A stretch of DNA of 46,942 bases from positions 1-46,942 of the forward strand of contig NZ_VTDM01000022.1 in assembly GCF_015627105.1 (NCBI RefSeq), read 5' to 3'. The DNA comes from Acinetobacter baretiae (GTDB taxonomy: Bacteria > Pseudomonadota > Gammaproteobacteria > Pseudomonadales > Moraxellaceae). The position numbers and the translations under genes were made by a program. A model generated the notes under the pieces. That model was not told where the DNA came from. It did not search any database and worked only from the letters and a program-made list of their open reading frames with translations. Each line of letters opens with the position of its first letter. Positions within the stretch are counted from its first letter, which is position 1. Shown here piece by piece: positions 45,196 to 46,942 of this stretch.

Positions 45196-46942
45196 ATGAA
45201 TAAAGTTTATAAAGTTATTTGGAATGCGGCATTGGGCACTTGGTGTGCAGTATCTGAGCTTGGAAAGTCTAAAAAGAAATCAACACGTACGGTCGTTAGT
45301 GCAGCAGGGTCTTTGGTACTAATTACCTTATCACAAGCATCTTTTGCAGGGTTCACAGCAGGTGGCGGAACATATTGTACTGGTGCAGGGAATAATCCAT
45401 ACGGTGCTGTGGCTATCGGCGGTAATAGTGATGCACCTTGTGCTGTAGGTGCAGCGACAGCCATAGGTAATGCGGCAAGAGCAACTGCTGATAGTTCTAC
45501 TGCAATTGGTTCAGGTGCTATAGCAACAGCAAGAGGAGCAACATCTATAGGTAATGACGCCCAAGCTTCAGCTGCGGGTGCACTTGCTGTAACAACGGGA
45601 GATGGATCGGGAAGTAGTAAAGGGAATGCGTCTGGTGTTAACTCGATTATTATTGGTACATCTGTAAATGCATCACAGCAAGAAGCAATTGCTATAGGGG
45701 CTTACTCTAGTGCAGGAGTTGCAGGAGGCGTTGCATTAGGTTCATATTCAACCACTACTACGCCAGCTGGAACAGTAGGCTATGATCCACTAACGGGAAC
45801 AACATCCACCCAAACATCAACAACGTGGAGATCTAATAAAGGAGCTGTTTCTGTCGGTAATGGCACAACAACAACGCGTCAAATTACAGGTGTTGCTGCT
45901 GGTTCTGCAGATACAGATGTCACCAACGTTGCTCAACTTAAACAAGCACAAACCTATAGTACAAATACTGCCAACAGCTTGAGAAATTTAGTCGGTGGTA
46001 ATGCGACAGTTGCTTCAAATGGTACGGTCAGCACCTCTGATATTGGTGGAACAGGCAAAGCCAATGTGAGTGATGCAGTGGCTTCTGTAAAAGCATCTAC
46101 AGCAACTGCACAAAGTGCTGCAGATACAGCACAAGCCACTGCAAATAAGGGCTTAAATTTTAGAGCCAATACAGGGGCTGCAGACAAAGTTTCATTGGGT
46201 GAAACCGTCACACTAGCTGATGGAACTAATACCACAGCAACTTATGATGCAAGTAATAACATCTACAAATACAGTGTGGTTGATGCACCAATCTTTGCAG
46301 GTCAAGTAACAGCAAAAGGTTTAAATGCGAGCAATGCTAAAGTAACGGGCGTTGCTGCAGGCACTATTGATGGATCATCGACAGATGCAGTAAATGGTTC
46401 ACAGATCAAATCGATTTCAGACAGTACTGCAAGCTTACTCGGTGGTAATGCGACAGTTGCTTCAGATGGAACAGTCATGACATCTAATATTGGTGGAACA
46501 GGCAAAGCCAATGTGAGTGATGCAGTGGCTTCTGTAAAAGCATCTACAGCAACTGCTCAAGCAACAGCAGACAAAGGCTTGAACTTTAGAGCCAATTCAG
46601 AGGCTGCAGACAAAGTTTCGTTGGGTGAAACCGTTACTTTTGCAAATGGCACTAATACCACAGCAACTTATGATGCAAGTAGTAATACTTACAAATACAG
46701 TGTAGTTGATGCACCAATCTTTGCAGGTCAAGTAACAGCAAAAGGTTTAAATGCAAGTAATGAAAAAGTCACCGGTGTGGCTTCAGGGACGATTAATTCA
46801 TCATCGACAGATGCAGTGAATGGTTCACAAATCAAATCGATTTCAGACAGTACTGCAAGTTTACTCGGTGGTAATGCAACAGTTGCAGAAAATGGTACAG
46901 TCAGCACTTCTGATATTGGTGGAACAGGCAAAGCCAATGTGA
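45196..46942 (+). CDS. Trimeric autotransporter adhesin (YadA/Ata-like), 3' end outside window
   Basis: Surface adhesin of type Vc secretion; the frame is open from ATG 45196 to the window end (582 codons). Extended signal peptide: MNKVYKVIWNAALGTWCAVS with the ESPR, basic stretch KSKKKSTR, hydrophobic core and cleavage after ASFA (about 51). A YadA-like head with AxAIG-type repeats (AVAIGG, ATAIGN, STAIGS, ATSIGN, AIAIGA, GVALGS) runs to about 215, then a neck ITGVAAGSADTDVTNVAQLK (about 232-251), then stalk modules repeated at about 149 and 142 residues, each with GGNATVASNGTVST, GKANVSDAVASVK, KYSVVDAPIFAGQVT and VTGVAAGT...STDAVNGSQ. AAAGGTG precedes the ATG. The beta-barrel anchor should lie beyond the window. 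Two Cys in the head (61, 82) are unusual. Confidence 0.93.
   Translation, partial: MNKVYKVIWNAALGTWCAVSELGKSKKKSTRTVVSAAGSLVLITLSQASFAGFTAGGGTYCTGAGNNPYGAVAIGGNSDAPCAVGAATAIGNAARATADSSTAIGSGAIATARGATSIGNDAQASAAGALAVTTGDGSGSSKGNASGVNSIIIGTSVNASQQEAIAIGAYSSAGVAGGVALGSYSTTTTPAGTVGYDPLTGTTSTQTSTTWRSNKGAVSVGNGTTTTRQITGVAAGSADTDVTNVAQLKQAQTYSTNTANSLRNLVGGNATVASNGTVSTSDIGGTGKANVSDAVASVKASTATAQSAADTAQATANKGLNFRANTGAADKVSLGETVTLADGTNTTATYDASNNIYKYSVVDAPIFAGQVTAKGLNASNAKVTGVAAGTIDGSSTDAVNGSQIKSISDSTASLLGGNATVASDGTVMTSNIGGTGKANVSDAVASVKASTATAQATADKGLNFRANSEAADKVSLGETVTFANGTNTTATYDASSNTYKYSVVDAPIFAGQVTAKGLNASNEKVTGVASGTINSSSTDAVNGSQIKSISDSTASLLGGNATVAENGTVSTSDIGGTGKANV
45994..46942 (+). repeat. In-frame modular repeats of the adhesin stalk
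   Basis: The segment starting GGTGGTAATGC begins at 45994, 46441 and 46867, giving units of 447 and 426 bases; the third is cut by the window. Both lengths are multiples of three, and the 21-base difference is a seven-residue loss in the Ala/Thr/Gln-rich coiled-coil part. Long stretches are nearly identical, so unit number can change by recombination. Confidence 0.9.

Noticed and set aside
45207..46937. Several minus-strand frames of 69-93 codons under the adhesin
   Set aside because: They are antisense shadows of the repeat-rich adhesin gene, with repeated Ala/Val/Pro strings copied from the repeats.
45994..46942. Direct repeats considered as a CRISPR array
   Set aside because: Units are over 400 bases, in-frame and encode adhesin modules; there are no short repeats with unique spacers anywhere in the window.

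Overview
The window is AT-rich chromosomal DNA of a gammaproteobacterium, almost certainly Acinetobacter. The best markers are a bfmR-bfmS pair (BfmR is nearly identical to what I recall of the A. baumannii protein, including Asp58), a three-gene pntAA-pntAB-pntB transhydrogenase, an ESPR-type trimeric autotransporter adhesin, and a gacS / cysM / rlmD-relA-mazG neighbourhood that resembles the Pseudomonas arrangement.

Layout, left to right. (1) 2-2590: 3' part of a subtilisin-type autotransporter protease cut by the window edge. (2) 2941-5859: the proton-pumping transhydrogenase operon, ending in terminators shared with the convergent rsfS (5953-6348). A 45-residue secreted peptide gene and the hybrid kinase gacS follow on the minus strand. 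(3) 9713-16350: cysM, a DEDD-fold exonuclease-like protein lacking two catalytic Asp, rlmD, relA, mazG and a ComEA-like HhH protein, all plus strand and tightly spaced. (4) 16473-21807: pcnB-folK-panB-panC-rapZ-npr-darP, a compact run with overlapping or near-abutting genes joining RNA processing, folate and pantothenate synthesis, RapZ and an NPr-type HPr. (5) 21966-24445: thrS and infC. thrS has a leader hairpin that looks like the anticodon arm of tRNA-Thr, and infC starts at ATT. (6) 24505-27719: a long AT-rich spacer with a terminator and a 17-bp palindrome, then bfmRS. (7) 27730-32230: a hypothetical gene, a decayed IS200/IS605 tnpB, upp, a divergent LysR(finR-like)/fpr pair and another hypothetical gene. 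(8) 32527-34396: a membrane protein built from TM_helix-type repeats and a small membrane protein separated by a terminator. (9) 34400-39271, minus strand: HI0933-type flavoprotein, then an operon of MFS exporter, HlyD/EmrA-type adaptor and a PLP-dependent ACC-deaminase/D-cysteine-desulfhydrase-like enzyme. (10) 39342-46942: gene-poor AT-rich DNA with a 49-residue membrane protein, a MocR regulator, a YafE-like methyltransferase, a divergent UppP-family phosphatase and the 5' part of a repeat-containing trimeric autotransporter.

Most of the centre (about 2.9-27.7 kb) is ordinary core genome: redox balance (pnt), stringent response (relA), nucleotide clean-up (mazG), ribosome work (rsfS, rlmD, darP, infC), global signalling (gacS, bfmRS). 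The flanks are accessory-like and surface-directed. Two genes absent from simple ATG-based ORF calling were recovered (the ATT-started infC and the open-ended adhesin), plus two tiny genes (6489-6626 minus, 40388-40537 plus). No CRISPR array, tRNA or rRNA was seen.
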